Positions 1-11,599 of a stretch of 64,000 nt of DNA are shown in pieces. How positions within the stretch are numbered: position 1 is the stretch's first letter; every line of letters starts with the position of its first letter. This DNA is from Mesostigma viride. Taxonomy: Eukaryota > Streptophyta > Mesostigmatophyceae > Mesostigmatales > Mesostigmataceae. The notes under the pieces were generated by a model. That model made no database searches. It had not been told where the DNA came from and saw only the letters and a program-made list of their open reading frames with translations. A program made the translations under genes and the position numbers. The stretch is from the NCBI GenBank assembly GCA_009746045.1, contig RPFO01000276.1, positions 2,070,619 to 2,134,618 on the forward strand, given 5' to 3'.

Positions 1-1296
1 GCACATTACCCGCACATTACCACCACACGTCACCACCCACCATCCCTCCTACCTCCCCTACTCCCTACGCATCCCTGAAGCTCTTCCATCCCTTGCTTGT
101 CCAGTACTGATCGCGTTCAGCATGCGCCGCTCGGCATCCCTCTCTACATTGACACCTGGTCGCAGCCGTAACAGCCACTAAAACATGCAAAATCCGGCAC
201 GTTTTTGGTAGTTACGACGCAGTCGTGTTGCGAGAAGGTGCCTGAAAGGCCCAACGTTTATGATCTTGTTCAACGAGCATGGCCTCTTACACGAACAGAT
301 CGGAAAAGGTGCCTGCAGGCTACAGTCCAACGAGTGGAAGCGATGGATCATCTCCCAGTTTATAGCCCCATGCCTCGTGAATTAATCACCTTGTGGTGCT
401 ACAGCATCGCAGCTCCTTCGGTCCATTCTCAATGCAGGCATGTCTCCCCAGAAACGGCTTCCAAGTGACGCCCTGGGACATGCCCTGCCCACCGGATCCT
501 CCCTCACCTGTGAACGTGCACAAAAATCAAATACCGAGCATTTGCAACGGCATGTCAATAAAGCTACAGCCGATGGCAGTGGCCACAGTGCGCTGGGAAC
601 GCGATAGGGGCCCATTAACGTGCGACCGTGGCCCATACTTGTAAAACCGGCAGTATCTCGATGTACCTTGCGGTCGTAGGCACCGGACGGAACAGCTGAA
701 CTGCACTCCACAGCTCGCCATCCACCGAGTGGGGCCGTGATAGCAGTCTGGATGGCATGCATCGTTGTAAATTGTGTTTACGAAACCTGAATTAAGATAC
801 GCTAGCACAGGAGCCAACCACGGGGATATGGCCGCAAAATACTTATGGCAAGCTCGACAACTCCTATCCTTTGTAAGGATAGCTTAGCAGAGAAAATTAA
901 TTGAAGTGCTTGCAGCAAACATCCAGGGCCCTAGAACACGAGCAACATAGCCCTGTGCCAGGAGGTGAATCATCAGCTCCATTCATCAGCTCCATTCGAG
1001 CCCTTTATCAACGTTGATTGGGCTGCCTGCCACGTTGGTCTCGTCTGGCCGGCCTGCATCTCACGGCGAAACCGTCATCAGGCTTCATCAGGTTGCCAAC
1101 CGCGAACCAGCACCGTGTCCGTCCTGACTCCTGAGCCAGCTGAAAAACAAAAATCCCGTCCATCTGCGTCCATCGGCCATACGACGGAAGTCGCCGGTAA
1201 AAGGCGGGAACCGGCCAAATTCGAGGTGACGCCGCGCCCGTCCGGCCAAAGGGCTGCAGTATCTGAATAGGAAGTTAGGAACAGACGGCCAGGCTG
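1..1296. other. Unassigned sequence
   Basis: Only short, overlapping open frames on both strands. None shows a recognisable domain or a coherent exon with splice sites. No repeat boundary could be placed. Confidence 0.4.
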
Positions 1297-1510
1297 GGTT
1301 TTTGGAAATCGCATCCGGTGCTGGCCGCACCCGATGACAGATGACAATGACAAAAGGCTACGGTACGCGTCGATAAATACGGGTAACGCTTGCGAAAGGA
1401 ACGGTGCGGGCCGATAAATACGGGTAACGCTTGCAGACGCGGCGGCATGAGCCGGAAACATTGTGATCAGGGACGAAACGAACGGAAAGAGCAGCCTACT
1501 GGCTCATACT
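1297..1510 (-). repeat. Left arm of a 15-kb-spaced inverted repeat
   Basis: The reverse complement of this segment closely matches 16,932-17,150, with a few substitutions. Both arms contain a short direct duplication around the words CGATAAATACGGGTAACGC. Similarity stops abruptly at both ends, so this is a discrete 0.2-kb unit. The other arm lies about 570 bp upstream of the DDRGK1 start codon, so this copy could be a duplicated upstream or promoter segment. A mobile repeat is the alternative. Confidence 0.75.
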
Positions 1511-2499
1511 ACGGAGGGCGCCGACGCACATGCCTGTGCGAACTGCTAAGTCTACTGTATCGATCGCACGCGCCCCGGCGCGTAAACTTATGGTGCGTAA
1601 GTACAAATGACAGAAGAAAATGCTGGCGCGTCAACTGCCAAGCGGAGCCTCGCCACAGGATGGAAGGCAGAAAACTTCTAAGTCCATCACCAATTTCACC
1701 ATGGCCAGGGCGCGAGCCGCGGGGGGACTTTGGCCTAGTAGAATAAATTCAACTCCACACCAAAAGAATTGACGGACCGAAAGAATTTAGCGGCATCTGT
1801 TCCAGTCAAGTAGGCTGGGGAAATGTCGATCAACGGCCGAATTAGTATTGCGTTGCGGTGCTAGCTGGTAGGACAAACTCAGAGTCAAGAAAACAGGGCT
1901 GTTAGATTGGTTCCTTCGGCTGTGCTGTGGAGGGAATCCGGCGGGTTGTGCGCAACAGTTTTCATGCCTCCGATTGATTATATTCGCATGTTAATAAGTA
2001 ATTTAAACCTCCATGGACGTGCGGGCACAAGACGACGATATTTAGGCAAATATTTTATTGCAGGACGCAGGTCCCATGGTGGCATGGTCGGTGTTATGTG
2101 TCGTAAGGGCGGGGTTGCCACTTCAGGATCAGCTGCTCCGCAGATAAAGGCATGCTTGGGATGTTGTGGTTTGGGGCAGGTAAAGGCCACTAGGTGTCCT
2201 TGGCGCTTGTGACCACTGACCACATGCCGTTCACATCATGAGTTTCTACACGGCATTGGCGCCCTTCTCGGCTGCAGGCCAATTCTAGGAAGCAGGTTTT
2301 TGCTGTGCAGTGGGGTAGGGTGAGGGGTGCCGGGTGACAACCGCAGTGGCCCGGTGTCGGCAAGATGACGACCGGGAGCGCCAGAACTGTCTGCGTTGTA
2401 GCACACAAAGCTCTATGATTCATGCGTATGTGTTGTAAATTGTAATTGGATAAGGAGCAATTGAAAAATCATGCAAATTGAGGACTTGGTATAAATTAT
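1511..2499. other. Unassigned sequence
   Basis: No supported gene. Open frames are short and lack known motifs. AT content rises towards 2,400. Confidence 0.35.
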
Positions 2500-2874
2500 C
2501 TGGCCTGCGCTGGTTGTTGCATTGTCTCCTTGATAAATGGTTGCTTCTTGCCTCGACGACATATATAAGCCCTCAATGGGGCACGTGAACAGGTACTCCC
2601 GGCCACTAGTTGGTCATTATCAAGTGAAACTACGTGCATTCACACATATTAATTATTAAGTGAGACAATGATGTGAGACAACTAGAGCATATCTACTAGT
2701 GAGTATATATCTAGGCAAGACTCCTAGGGTCTGGCACACTCTAGCTAGATAAGATAGACTAATAGGATTGTTTGTTACTAGATAGAATAGACGGGTTGGA
2801 TTGTGTGCACCCATCCATCCATCCATCCATCCCAACATCCATCCATCCATCCATCCATCCATCCATCCATCCAT

Positions 2875-2928
<54 letters not shown>

Positions 2929-3285
2929 ATCCATCCATCCATCCATCCATCCATCCATCCATCCATCCATCCATCCATCCATCCATCCATCCATCCATCC
3001 ATCCATCCATCCATCCATCCATCCATCCATCCATCCATCCGTCGCGATTAATGCTCCATGACTAGCTCCCAAACGGGAGCTAGCACGATTTTAATTAGTA
3101 AATTAATTAATCCATCTCAGGCATGCATAGTTGTCTCACTTAATCTAGTCAATCGAATCCATCGGGGTTGACGAATTAAACTCGTGCACACAATCATACC
3201 GCGGCTTAAGAAACAATTGATCACACCACATTGGACCGCAATGCGTTGATCAAGAAATATCAAGGAGACAACCAGCGCAGGCCAG
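2500..3285. repeat. Putative inverted-terminal-repeat (MITE-like) element
   Basis: The left end carries CTGGCCTGCGCTGGTTGT followed by a TGTCTCCTTGAT word. The right end carries the same words inverted (around 3,255-3,285). The interior is non-coding and holds a long microsatellite. A partial second copy of the right end follows at 3,298-3,330. Related words occur at 34,336 and, as a mini-hairpin, at 45,193-45,255, so this is a dispersed family. The exact target duplication was not resolved. Confidence 0.45.
2809..3041. repeat. Compound (CATC)n-(CA)n-(CATC)n microsatellite
   Basis: A tetranucleotide CATC run is interrupted by about 50 bp of CA dinucleotides and then resumes for over 100 bp. 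It generates long open frames on both strands (Met-Asp-Gly-Trp, His-Pro-Ser-Ile or His-Thr repeats) that are artefacts of the repeat. Confidence 0.97.
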
Positions 3286-3459
3286 AAATCGAGAGATGCG
3301 TTGATCAAGAAATATCAAAGAGACAACTTGATAATTGTGTCTAGTTATCTCAGTAAGTTAGACAAGTAATATCCTTGACTACTTCTGTGGAACTGAAAGT
3401 GGTCAACGAGCAAGAGGCTTTGAGGATGGATGAATTATGCGAACCTTATTATACCATGT

Positions 3460-4159
3460 TGTAACAACCAAATGTTACATCCAAAGTTTTCCTACTGGTG
3501 ACCTTATTATGAGTTCTTGGGGACAATTATTTGGATAGTTAGGAGGCTTCGACGTATGATTGATATTGGGCCTGCTGAGATCTGTCGAATTATTGTTCTA
3601 CCCTCATTGGTCGTGGCCTGATCCACGTGGGGTACTTTGTATGGTTTAGTTCAGCCAGTCATAGATTCTCTTTAAGACTGTCGTACCTGGTGGATCTGGT
3701 TCCAGGTCACGGAGATTCTGTAGTGCTGGCCTTGTGCTGTGTTGTGGATTCTGAGGACAGGATCTTACCTTGAGTGATCCTCACTTTTGATTGGTTCTTT
3801 CGGGTTAGGGTTGAGCCGACTCTGCGTGCACGATGACTTTTATACTGATTGTGGCGGCCGTGCATGTGTGCGTACGTGAGAGCTAAAGCTATGGTGTAAT
3901 TCAAGGGTTTCCTTGTTTCATCAATCAAACAACCCTTGCCAAAAGTCAACTATAACTTCAACAGATAGTCGACTTGGATATAACTTGTCTGTTGTGTCTA
4001 ACAAGGGTGGGGACTCATTCCCTTAACTGTTGAAGATCCATCTTCATTGCTTCTCTGGACGTGAAGTTATCTGTCGCGACTCCAACCCAGGTATAAAGAT
4101 CTTTTCACGCTAATGTTGATACTGAGGCTGTTGCAAACACAACATTTTTAGTCGTTACA
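3460..4159 (+). repeat. 5' LTR (700 bp)
   Basis: Identical to the 3' LTR except for one base at 3,970. It has TG...CA termini with short inverted ends (TGTAAC/GTTACA). Confidence 0.92.
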
Positions 4160-4160
4160 T

Positions 4161-4171
4161 TGGTATCGGAG
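4161..4171 (+). other. Putative primer-binding site
   Basis: TGGTATCGGAG begins two bases after the LTR end. Plant retrotransposons primed by initiator methionine tRNA use a very similar TGGTATC-type site. The match to this organism's tRNA is inferred. Confidence 0.7.
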
Positions 4172-5328
4172 GTTTCTACCTAGGTGTTGGTGTCTTGACA
4201 GTATTAGTTCACGATTAACAATGAATTCATGCCAGACCCAGAGAGGGTACGTTATGCTGTGTATTCGGACAGTTTTTAGAGTGTGACTCATCCTTATGTG
4301 ACAGTCTTGCTCTGAGAACTGCTTGAGCCACAAGTCTCTAACGTTCCCCAGTCCGGCATGCGCGACCCATGGAGTGATGAGTAACCCGGAGACACAACCA
4401 CCGTTATGAAGTAAGAGAGTTGAAGATGCAACCACATCTTTAGCAGCTCAACGGACGACCGGTGATGAAAGGGTTTTTTCATCTACTCCCAGACGTCAAC
4501 TATTTGGATTCGTGCAATATTTCATAGACAAGCGTACTTACTTACGGGCTGTCGGCTGGCTGGCCGCATCGTGCTGAAGTCCGACCACCGCCCTGTCTGT
4601 CGTGGCTGCTGACGCCGCAGTCTCCTCCTAGCTCCAAACATCTTTATATATTAGCATTACGCAAGTGTTGCTACGTTTCGAGCAGGGCAATGCGGAGTGT
4701 TGGTCCAGTAGCTCAGCAGGTCCGGCTCCAGAATCCTGCTAGGAGCTGTTTTTTTTTTCTGCCGGCTCTGTTTTCCGCCAGGCTGACATGGCGCTACGGG
4801 TTATGGCTGAGCCGACGCACTGTTGCTGCCGACGGCACCTATCACCCGGCTTCCGGGTTGCGGCTGCACGCACGACCACCACCGCGACCGCCTGACTACG
4901 TCGCTGTCTCAGGTTGTTTTTTTCCCGGTGCTGCTTTTCTTTGACGACATTGTTACGGTGTGGCTCAGGTTACACCTCGTGTCTTTTGAGGGTGGCTCCG
5001 GATGAGCGGACAGTAGGGATTCATGGCTGCCTTTCTTTTTGCATGGGCAGCCTACCCTAGCTGTTTAAGGACTGTGGCACGTTCTTAATTCACGCGTCGC
5101 CAAACATTTATTTCAGTTGTGAGGGAAACTCTTCCTTTTCTTGTTGAGCAACATGACAGTGGAGGCGTTCTAGGTGGAGCTTTGGTTCCTCCCACGTGGA
5201 TGGTGGTTTGGTTTTGGTGGGGAGGAGAACAACGGCATCTGAGTTGTTCCCACTATCAACATGGTACTATGGAAAGGGCGAGCTCCCTAGGAGTTGTCCA
5301 GAGTGGTCCAGATTGGTGGCAGCTATGT

Positions 5329-5890
5329 CTGGTTACCCTGAGCAAATTTTTGCGGGGGAGTGGACATCCTGGCTGTCTGCAATGTAATTTCCAGACGGCA
5401 TCACACATGCCAGGGCAGAACAACAGCAGGTACGGGGTTTCCACTATCATACATGGACAGCTGTGTCTAGTTACCCTGAGAAAATTTCTGCGGGGGAGTG
5501 GATATCCCAGGTCTGCCAAAGGGGTTGCCAGATGCTATCATGGAGGCACATGGCATGGTAGATGCCACCACATCAGGGGACATCGGGATACCTGCAGTGG
5601 GTTGTCCCCAAAAGGGTATCACATGAGTTGGATATCCCAGGTCTGCCAAAGGGTTGCCAGATGCTATCATGGAGGCATATGGCATGGTAGATGCCACCAC
5701 ATCAGGGGACATCGGGATACCTGCAGTGGGTTGTCCCCAAAAGGGTATCACATGAGTTGGATATCCCAGGTCTGCCAAAGGGTTGCCAGATGCTATCATG
5801 GAGGCATATGGCATGGTAGATGCCACCACATCAGGGGACATCGGGATACCTGCAGTAGGTTGTCCCCCGGAGGGTATCACACGAGCACCC
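5329..5890. repeat. ~130-bp tandem repeat inside the LTR element
   Basis: Units starting GATATCCCAGGTCTGCC lie at 5,501, 5,631 and 5,760 (periods 130 and 129). Two more divergent units with the GTTACCCTGAG...GGGGGAGTGG core lie at 5,329 and 5,458. The region stays open on the plus strand (5,119-5,982) and the minus strand (5,985-5,467), but no known gag motif is visible. Confidence 0.85.
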
Positions 5891-8663
5891 ATGAGTTGCC
5901 AGGGGTCTCTTGCATGGGTTGCCCACTTGCCAGACGGTGTCCTTTGACACATGTTCCCAGAGGGGGTGGACCACTTGCTTGACAACGTCCCCTTACAAGT
6001 GGGGTGTGGGTCACTTGCCAGTTGGGGCCCTTACCTGCGCCAGACCATTGTGACCACACATTTACTTCTCCGAGGACATGATGGTTACCACTGCTTGTTG
6101 GCAGATGGCCCCTGTTGGGCCTAGGAGGTGCACTAGGACAGCAAGTATGGACACCAGGGCTGCTGTCATAGTTCTTATCTGTGAATATATCTGATATAGT
6201 TCTCAGATCAGAATTTTTGACACTGGGCAAGGCGCTTTTAGGCCCATTCTCTTGACTTTTGGGCAGTTGTGCTGGCTGTTGGACCACCTCAGGCCCTTGT
6301 CACTCCTTAGGCTTAGGAGTTCTGGCTACCTGGCACTTGGTAGTAGCCATGATAGAGTCAGCTGTCTTGACAGGTTGGCAGTCTGTGGTTTGCCTACTAG
6401 GCAGTTTTTTCTGAGTGCCATAGTGAAGGTTGCGGGCTCCTTCTTGCAGCTGATTGACGTTCAGTCCGGGAAGTTGACAGCATGTGGTCATTCTTCCAAG
6501 CAGCTTCTGGAGCCAGGCTCATTGGTGTCCGTCCCAGGCCTCCTTAAAGCAGCTTAGTCACTTCCCCATCGCGTGACCGGCGCAAGCAGCTAGTCTTGGT
6601 TGTCCAGTCAGGCAACCGCTGTGTTGACTACCCACATGTGGGGGTGGTCCAACGCTGATTGGGCGTGGTGGCAGTAGCCTATTGGGGACTTGAGGCCAGT
6701 GGGGGATTGGTAACTTGTCAATGGCGGACATGGTGCATGGAGGCGACGCTGGAGAGTATCCTGGTGGTTGACTAGTGCTGTTGGTGGTGACTGCAAGCAC
6801 TCAATGGTGGAGACTTCATCAAGCACTGCATGGTGGCCGCTGGGACTCTGGTGACTTGGGGACGCCCAAGTGACGCGTATCTGTAATGCTGGTGCCTGCT
6901 CCTGACGCTGTGTTGGGTCCTGCCTGCTGGTGGACATCAAGCCAGCCGTGTGCAGATGAGTAACCTCCTACCCTTGCTTTGCCCTGCTATGGACTTATCC
7001 TTGCTTGCATGGTGCCAGGATGGCTTGTTGTCTTGATAGTACACCATCCGCCCTTGAGCTGATTGCTTGCACAGCATGATGGTTGTATGAATAGGACTGC
7101 TTGCACGGGGGGTCTGGCATCATGTTTGCATGGGTAGGATGTCCTTGTGGGTTGGATGATGGGCGGGATCAACGGAGCTACAACTGTGGGGCCGGCTGGA
7201 ATCTTTGGCATGACAGTGATGACAATGGTGCCCACTCCGTTGCCTCTTAATTGAGGAGTTGGACTACTGGGTGCTGGGCGGGGGCTCACATGAGCTTAGA
7301 GGTGTGGGTTTGTTGAGGGACCCATTCAGCCCTTTACCACCCTTACAACCTGCCTCATATGCATCAGTATCCGTGGTACACTGACATTAATACTATTTGG
7401 CAGTCTACGTGGTTCACGAACATGGATACTACCTTCCATGCTTTGACTAGGGGGACATTGTTCAGTCTACTTGCTAGGGCCCTGCCAAGCTGAGGGTGTA
7501 TCTGTTTGATGACTGATGGCCTCATCCAGCATACCCTTATGCTGCCCTACTTGTGCAACCTTGTCTTGGGCTCCTTCGATCCTAATGCCCACATTACCTT
7601 GCATGGTAGTGCCACCTGGATGGTTGCGGGGAGTGATGTTGTTGCTGGGGGCCCTGCCAAGCTTGAGCACATCAGTTGCCTGATTGGTGATTGCTTTCAG
7701 TTTGCTCTCAAGCTGCCCTGTATGCAACTCCGTCTTGGACACTTTGCTGTAGTGCCCATCCCATCTTTAGTCATGAGGTGCATAGGACGCCGTTATAGAG
7801 AGACCCTGCAGGCCACCAGTGGGTCAGTGGGCTGAGAGACAGGCCTCCCCCACCCTTCTATGGTTGGCTGGGCCTCTGTCCTTATGCGTATTCCATGGCG
7901 TTTGTTCCTGCTAGGTTATGCTGTCAATCTTGGGAAGTTGATACCAGGATTATTACAGCTTATTCTACGCAGAGGGGTGGAATTATTAGGCATGCTGGTA
8001 GTCTCCAGTTTACCAGTTATGCTGAGGGGGATTTGTGTGGGGAGCAGGGCGTGCAGGGGATTGGGCTGCGTCTAAACCTTGCATGGGGTAGCGTGTGCTA
8101 CGCTTTACCAGTTGGGGCATACCGTTCATAATGCTGGTGAGGCATTACGGATCTTTTGCTATCCCTATCAAGGCTGTGGATGGTTTCCCAGGCATCTTAT
8201 GGAGAAATAGTGTGCCTTGGCTCATAAAAAGCCACTGGCTATGGGTTGAGAGTACTAGCTACTAAGGAGATGTGGCTTTACCTCACTCTTACTCCTGTGG
8301 GTGCGACTGGAGGGGGGGAAATTTTGTTCTGGTGGGGAGGAGATCTATGAGGATCATAGCGTGGAGACACCTTGGGATTTCAGTTCATCTTTTCTGGGTC
8401 TCCTCATAGATCCCTGACTATCCTCATAGAACCTGATGGTATCCTGGTTTCGCTGGCCATCGGTGGGCTATTTTGGCTGTGCTTTGTTGCATCTCCCCAA
8501 CCTGCTGACGGGTACCCACTGGAGACAACCCTGTCCACGGCCTCATGGGCGTACTTCTGAGATAACCTTGCTCTTCATGAGGCGACCCTGTTGGCGACGT
8601 CTTCCTGCTGGATTGCTCCTGTCTCTTGGTGACTGCACTTCCACCTGGGGCGCTGTTGACGTT

Positions 8664-8747
8664 TCCTCGTTCCAGTTTGCGTGGACTGCCGGGTGTCAGC
8701 GGGCCTTGGACTTGCTGCAGCAGAAGCTCATGCCAGCCCTGTGTTAG
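8664..8747 (+). pseudogene. Ty3/Gypsy RT-RNase H connection remnant
   Basis: The translated segment FQFAWTAGCQRALDLLQQKL fits the Phe-x-Trp-Thr...Cys-Gln-x-Ala-(hydrophobic)-x-x-Leu pattern that joins reverse transcriptase to RNase H in Ty3/Gypsy elements. A stop follows immediately, and no YxDD box or RNase H core was found nearby. The resemblance is short, so the call is tentative. Confidence 0.35.
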
Positions 8748-10245
8748 GATTGAGCATTCTTGGCATCCATCCAGCCTGCTATGACCTGATGAGCCTTGGA
8801 CCCTGGCAGCCCAAGTTAATTATGGGGGGTTGGCTGTATAGAGGGTTAGCCTTGCTACATGACACTCTGCTTCCTGCCCTGATCAAGCAGTGAGAGCTGT
8901 CAGTATTCATGGCATGGATCCCTGTGGATGACCCGTTATCCCTGGGAATGTCAGGCTTGTCCTTCACCCGTGGACTCTAGCTGAGGGAGGGTGGTGTCCC
9001 AGAACCTGGAGTGGCCTCACCTTGTTTGGCTTAGGTGCCTTGACCCTGTTGACTCCTTCCTGGATTCATGTGGACTCATCGAATCTGACTGGGATCTGAG
9101 TTGAGTGGGATGGACTCTTGGGGGAGTTTGGTGGGACTAAGCTGAGATGACATCCAGATCTTGGTGACCAGCTTCTGAGGATAGTTGAGGGGATCTGAGC
9201 CTGGATGGCACATGGAGAGTGACTTCTGTGTTGTACCCCGACATATGACATATGGAGTTGTTCACCTAGGGCTTGATGCCTGGTATGATTAAGACGTGGT
9301 TCATGTATGCACACCAGCCTGTATGAGAGTGGCTCCCTTTTTGTGGCTCATCTGCTGCATAGGATGTATGCATTGTCACCAGGACCTGAGTTTGATATGA
9401 GGCCTACTGAGGGGCAGGACATGCTAGCAGCCTTACCTGAGGCCTTGAAGGAGGCATTTACTCAGTTGCAGCCAGTGAGTATGGGAGAGACTTCTACCTC
9501 TTTTGCAATCCCGGGTTGCCCCAAGTACACTGTGGAACTTAGGGTCCGTCTGATGCCACTATGGGTGCTGGTGCCCTGATAGGTGCTAAGTGGTCTGTGG
9601 TCAAGACCTTTCTGCAGTTCTGGTGAGCGTACAGATCAGGGGTGAGCAGGCACAAGACGTCCTCTACTTGGGTGATGGACCCGGCGAGTCAGTCTGTGGT
9701 GCTCCTCTCCTGGGGCATGCTTCCGCTATGCTGTCCAGATGGTGGCAGGGGCTACTGAGACTTGCATGGTGCTGAAGGTCAGCAGGAACTGGCCAGAGTT
9801 GGCCCACGTGGTGGGGCAGTTTCCCATGTGTGGACCCAATGGCAAGGTGGCCTGAATGGGGATTGGTATAGCCTGTGAGGAACAGGGCTGAGAAGGAAAG
9901 GGGGGCTTTGGATTGTGGTGTGAGGGGGGGGATTCCAGGATGGATGATGGGGGGGGCTCCATTCCAGTTCTGCTGTTCAAGTCCGGAGTTCCAGAATTCC
10001 AGAATGATGACGGGATGACTTCCCGTATTGCTGTGATTATCTGGGCTTGTAGTGGATAAGGATGTGACTTGTCTTCCTTAAGCACCTGTGACTAGATGTT
10101 TATGAGATAGGAGGCCCTGGCTTCAGGGATGTAAAAACCCATCTGCTTGTCCCAAGAGATGGTGGACTTCCTGTTTTGTTGTGTTGTTCTTGTGTAGGTT
10201 GTTGTTTATTCTTCTTGGCTTCTAGGAACTGGGAGTTCCTGTCTT

Positions 10246-10255
10246 GAGGGGGAGA
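10246..10255 (+). other. Polypurine tract
   Basis: GAGGGGGAGA lies two bases upstream of the 3' LTR, where plus-strand priming is expected for an LTR retrotransposon. Confidence 0.75.
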
Positions 10256-10257
10256 TA

Positions 10258-10957
10258 TGTAACAACCAAATGTTACATCCAAAGTTTTCCTACTGGTGAC
10301 CTTATTATGAGTTCTTGGGGACAATTATTTGGATAGTTAGGAGGCTTCGACGTATGATTGATATTGGGCCTGCTGAGATCTGTCGAATTATTGTTCTACC
10401 CTCATTGGTCGTGGCCTGATCCACGTGGGGTACTTTGTATGGTTTAGTTCAGCCAGTCATAGATTCTCTTTAAGACTGTCGTACCTGGTGGATCTGGTTC
10501 CAGGTCACGGAGATTCTGTAGTGCTGGCCTTGTGCTGTGTTGTGGATTCTGAGGACAGGATCTTACCTTGAGTGATCCTCACTTTTGATTGGTTCTTTCG
10601 GGTTAGGGTTGAGCCGACTCTGCGTGCACGATGACTTTTATACTGATTGTGGCGGCCGTGCATGTGTGCGTACGTGAGAGCTAAAGCTATGGTGTAATTC
10701 AAGGGTTTCCTTGTTTCATCAATCAAACAACCCTTGCCAAAAGTCAACTATAACTTCAACAGATAGTTGACTTGGATATAACTTGTCTGTTGTGTCTAAC
10801 AAGGGTGGGGACTCATTCCCTTAACTGTTGAAGATCCATCTTCATTGCTTCTCTGGACGTGAAGTTATCTGTCGCGACTCCAACCCAGGTATAAAGATCT
10901 TTTCACGCTAATGTTGATACTGAGGCTGTTGCAAACACAACATTTTTAGTCGTTACA
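10258..10957 (+). repeat. 3' LTR (700 bp)
   Basis: Matches 3,460-4,159 base for base except T at 10,768. It is followed by the CATGT target duplication. Confidence 0.92.
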
Positions 10958-10962
10958 CATGT

Positions 10963-11247
10963 TAGATTAGATCACAACAAACGTTCCAGCCGAATCTTGA
11001 TAAGCATTGGAGTCCTAAAATATCTAGGCAAGACTTGGCAGAACCGACCAACTAATAACCCCACGTGGATCAGGCCACGACCAATGAGGGTCTAAACAAG
11101 TCAGTTGACAAAGTCCAGGTCTCAAAATATCTCTGCACGTGGGAAACCTCATAACTAGCTCAATACTCATCCAAAAGGCCTCAAATAAAATCCCAAACTA
11201 TTACAAAACTCAGGATGTAACAACAAGTCAGATTTGGTTGTTACATA
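10963..11247 (-). repeat. Older, diverged LTR fragment in antisense
   Basis: Read on the minus strand it starts at 11,247 with TGTAACAACCAAAT. About 156 bp later it carries a ~33-bp block (11,059-11,091) nearly identical to 3,600-3,640 of the young LTR. The spacing is close to that in the young LTR (140 bp), but the rest is diverged. It ends at the young element's target duplication. A weakly similar stretch at 3,340-3,454 may be its other half, which would make the young element inserted into an older relative. Confidence 0.65.
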
Positions 11248-11414
11248 TTGACATGTCAAGCAAATGTGGGTCAGCAAGTATTGACTGTCCTCCCTAATGG
11301 TGGCGGTTGCTAGGGAACATCCAGTAATGTTATCCTGAGGGGGGGCACTCAGGGTTTAAGGGAACTCCCGCAGCAACCTTGGGTTGGTACCACAATGCAT
11401 GGCACTACCCAACG

Positions 11415-11595
11415 CCAGCGGTGGCGGCGGCCCGGCTAAGGCGGTGGCGGCCCAAAGGAGGCGGCGGCGGCAGCGGCGGCCCGGAGGAGGGGGCAGCGGC
11501 GGCCCGAAGGAGGAGGCAGCGGCGGCGGCCCGGAGGCGGCGGCAGCAGCGGCGGCCCGGAGGCGGGAGCGGCCCGGAGGAGGCGGCGGCGGCCAT
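11415..11595. repeat. (GGC)n-rich imperfect trinucleotide tract
   Basis: Interrupted GGC/GGA triplets keep several frames open on both strands and give Gly/Arg/Pro/Ala-rich translations. No gene structure supports translation. Confidence 0.9.
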
Positions 11596-11599
11596 TGAA

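Larger units (their letters stand above)
3460..10957 (+). mobile_element. Young LTR retrotransposon, apparently non-autonomous
   Basis: Two 700-bp direct repeats (3,460-4,159 and 10,258-10,957) begin TGTAACAACC, end GTTACA and are flanked by the same 5-bp CATGT (3,455-3,459 and 10,958-10,962). TGGTATCGGAG, resembling an initiator-tRNA-Met primer-binding site, follows the left LTR. A purine run precedes the right LTR. Orientation is therefore plus. The 6.1-kb interior has no intact gag-pol: stops interrupt every frame, and only one short segment (8,664-8,747) resembles a Ty3/Gypsy polymerase. I saw a single LTR difference (C at 3,970, T at 10,768), so insertion was recent and mobilisation was probably in trans (a LARD-type element). 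Confidence 0.9.

Noticed and set aside
5119-5985. 287-codon plus-strand and 172-codon minus-strand proteins
   Set aside because: Both cover a tandem repeat inside a degenerate LTR element and match no known motif; kept only as a repeat annotation.
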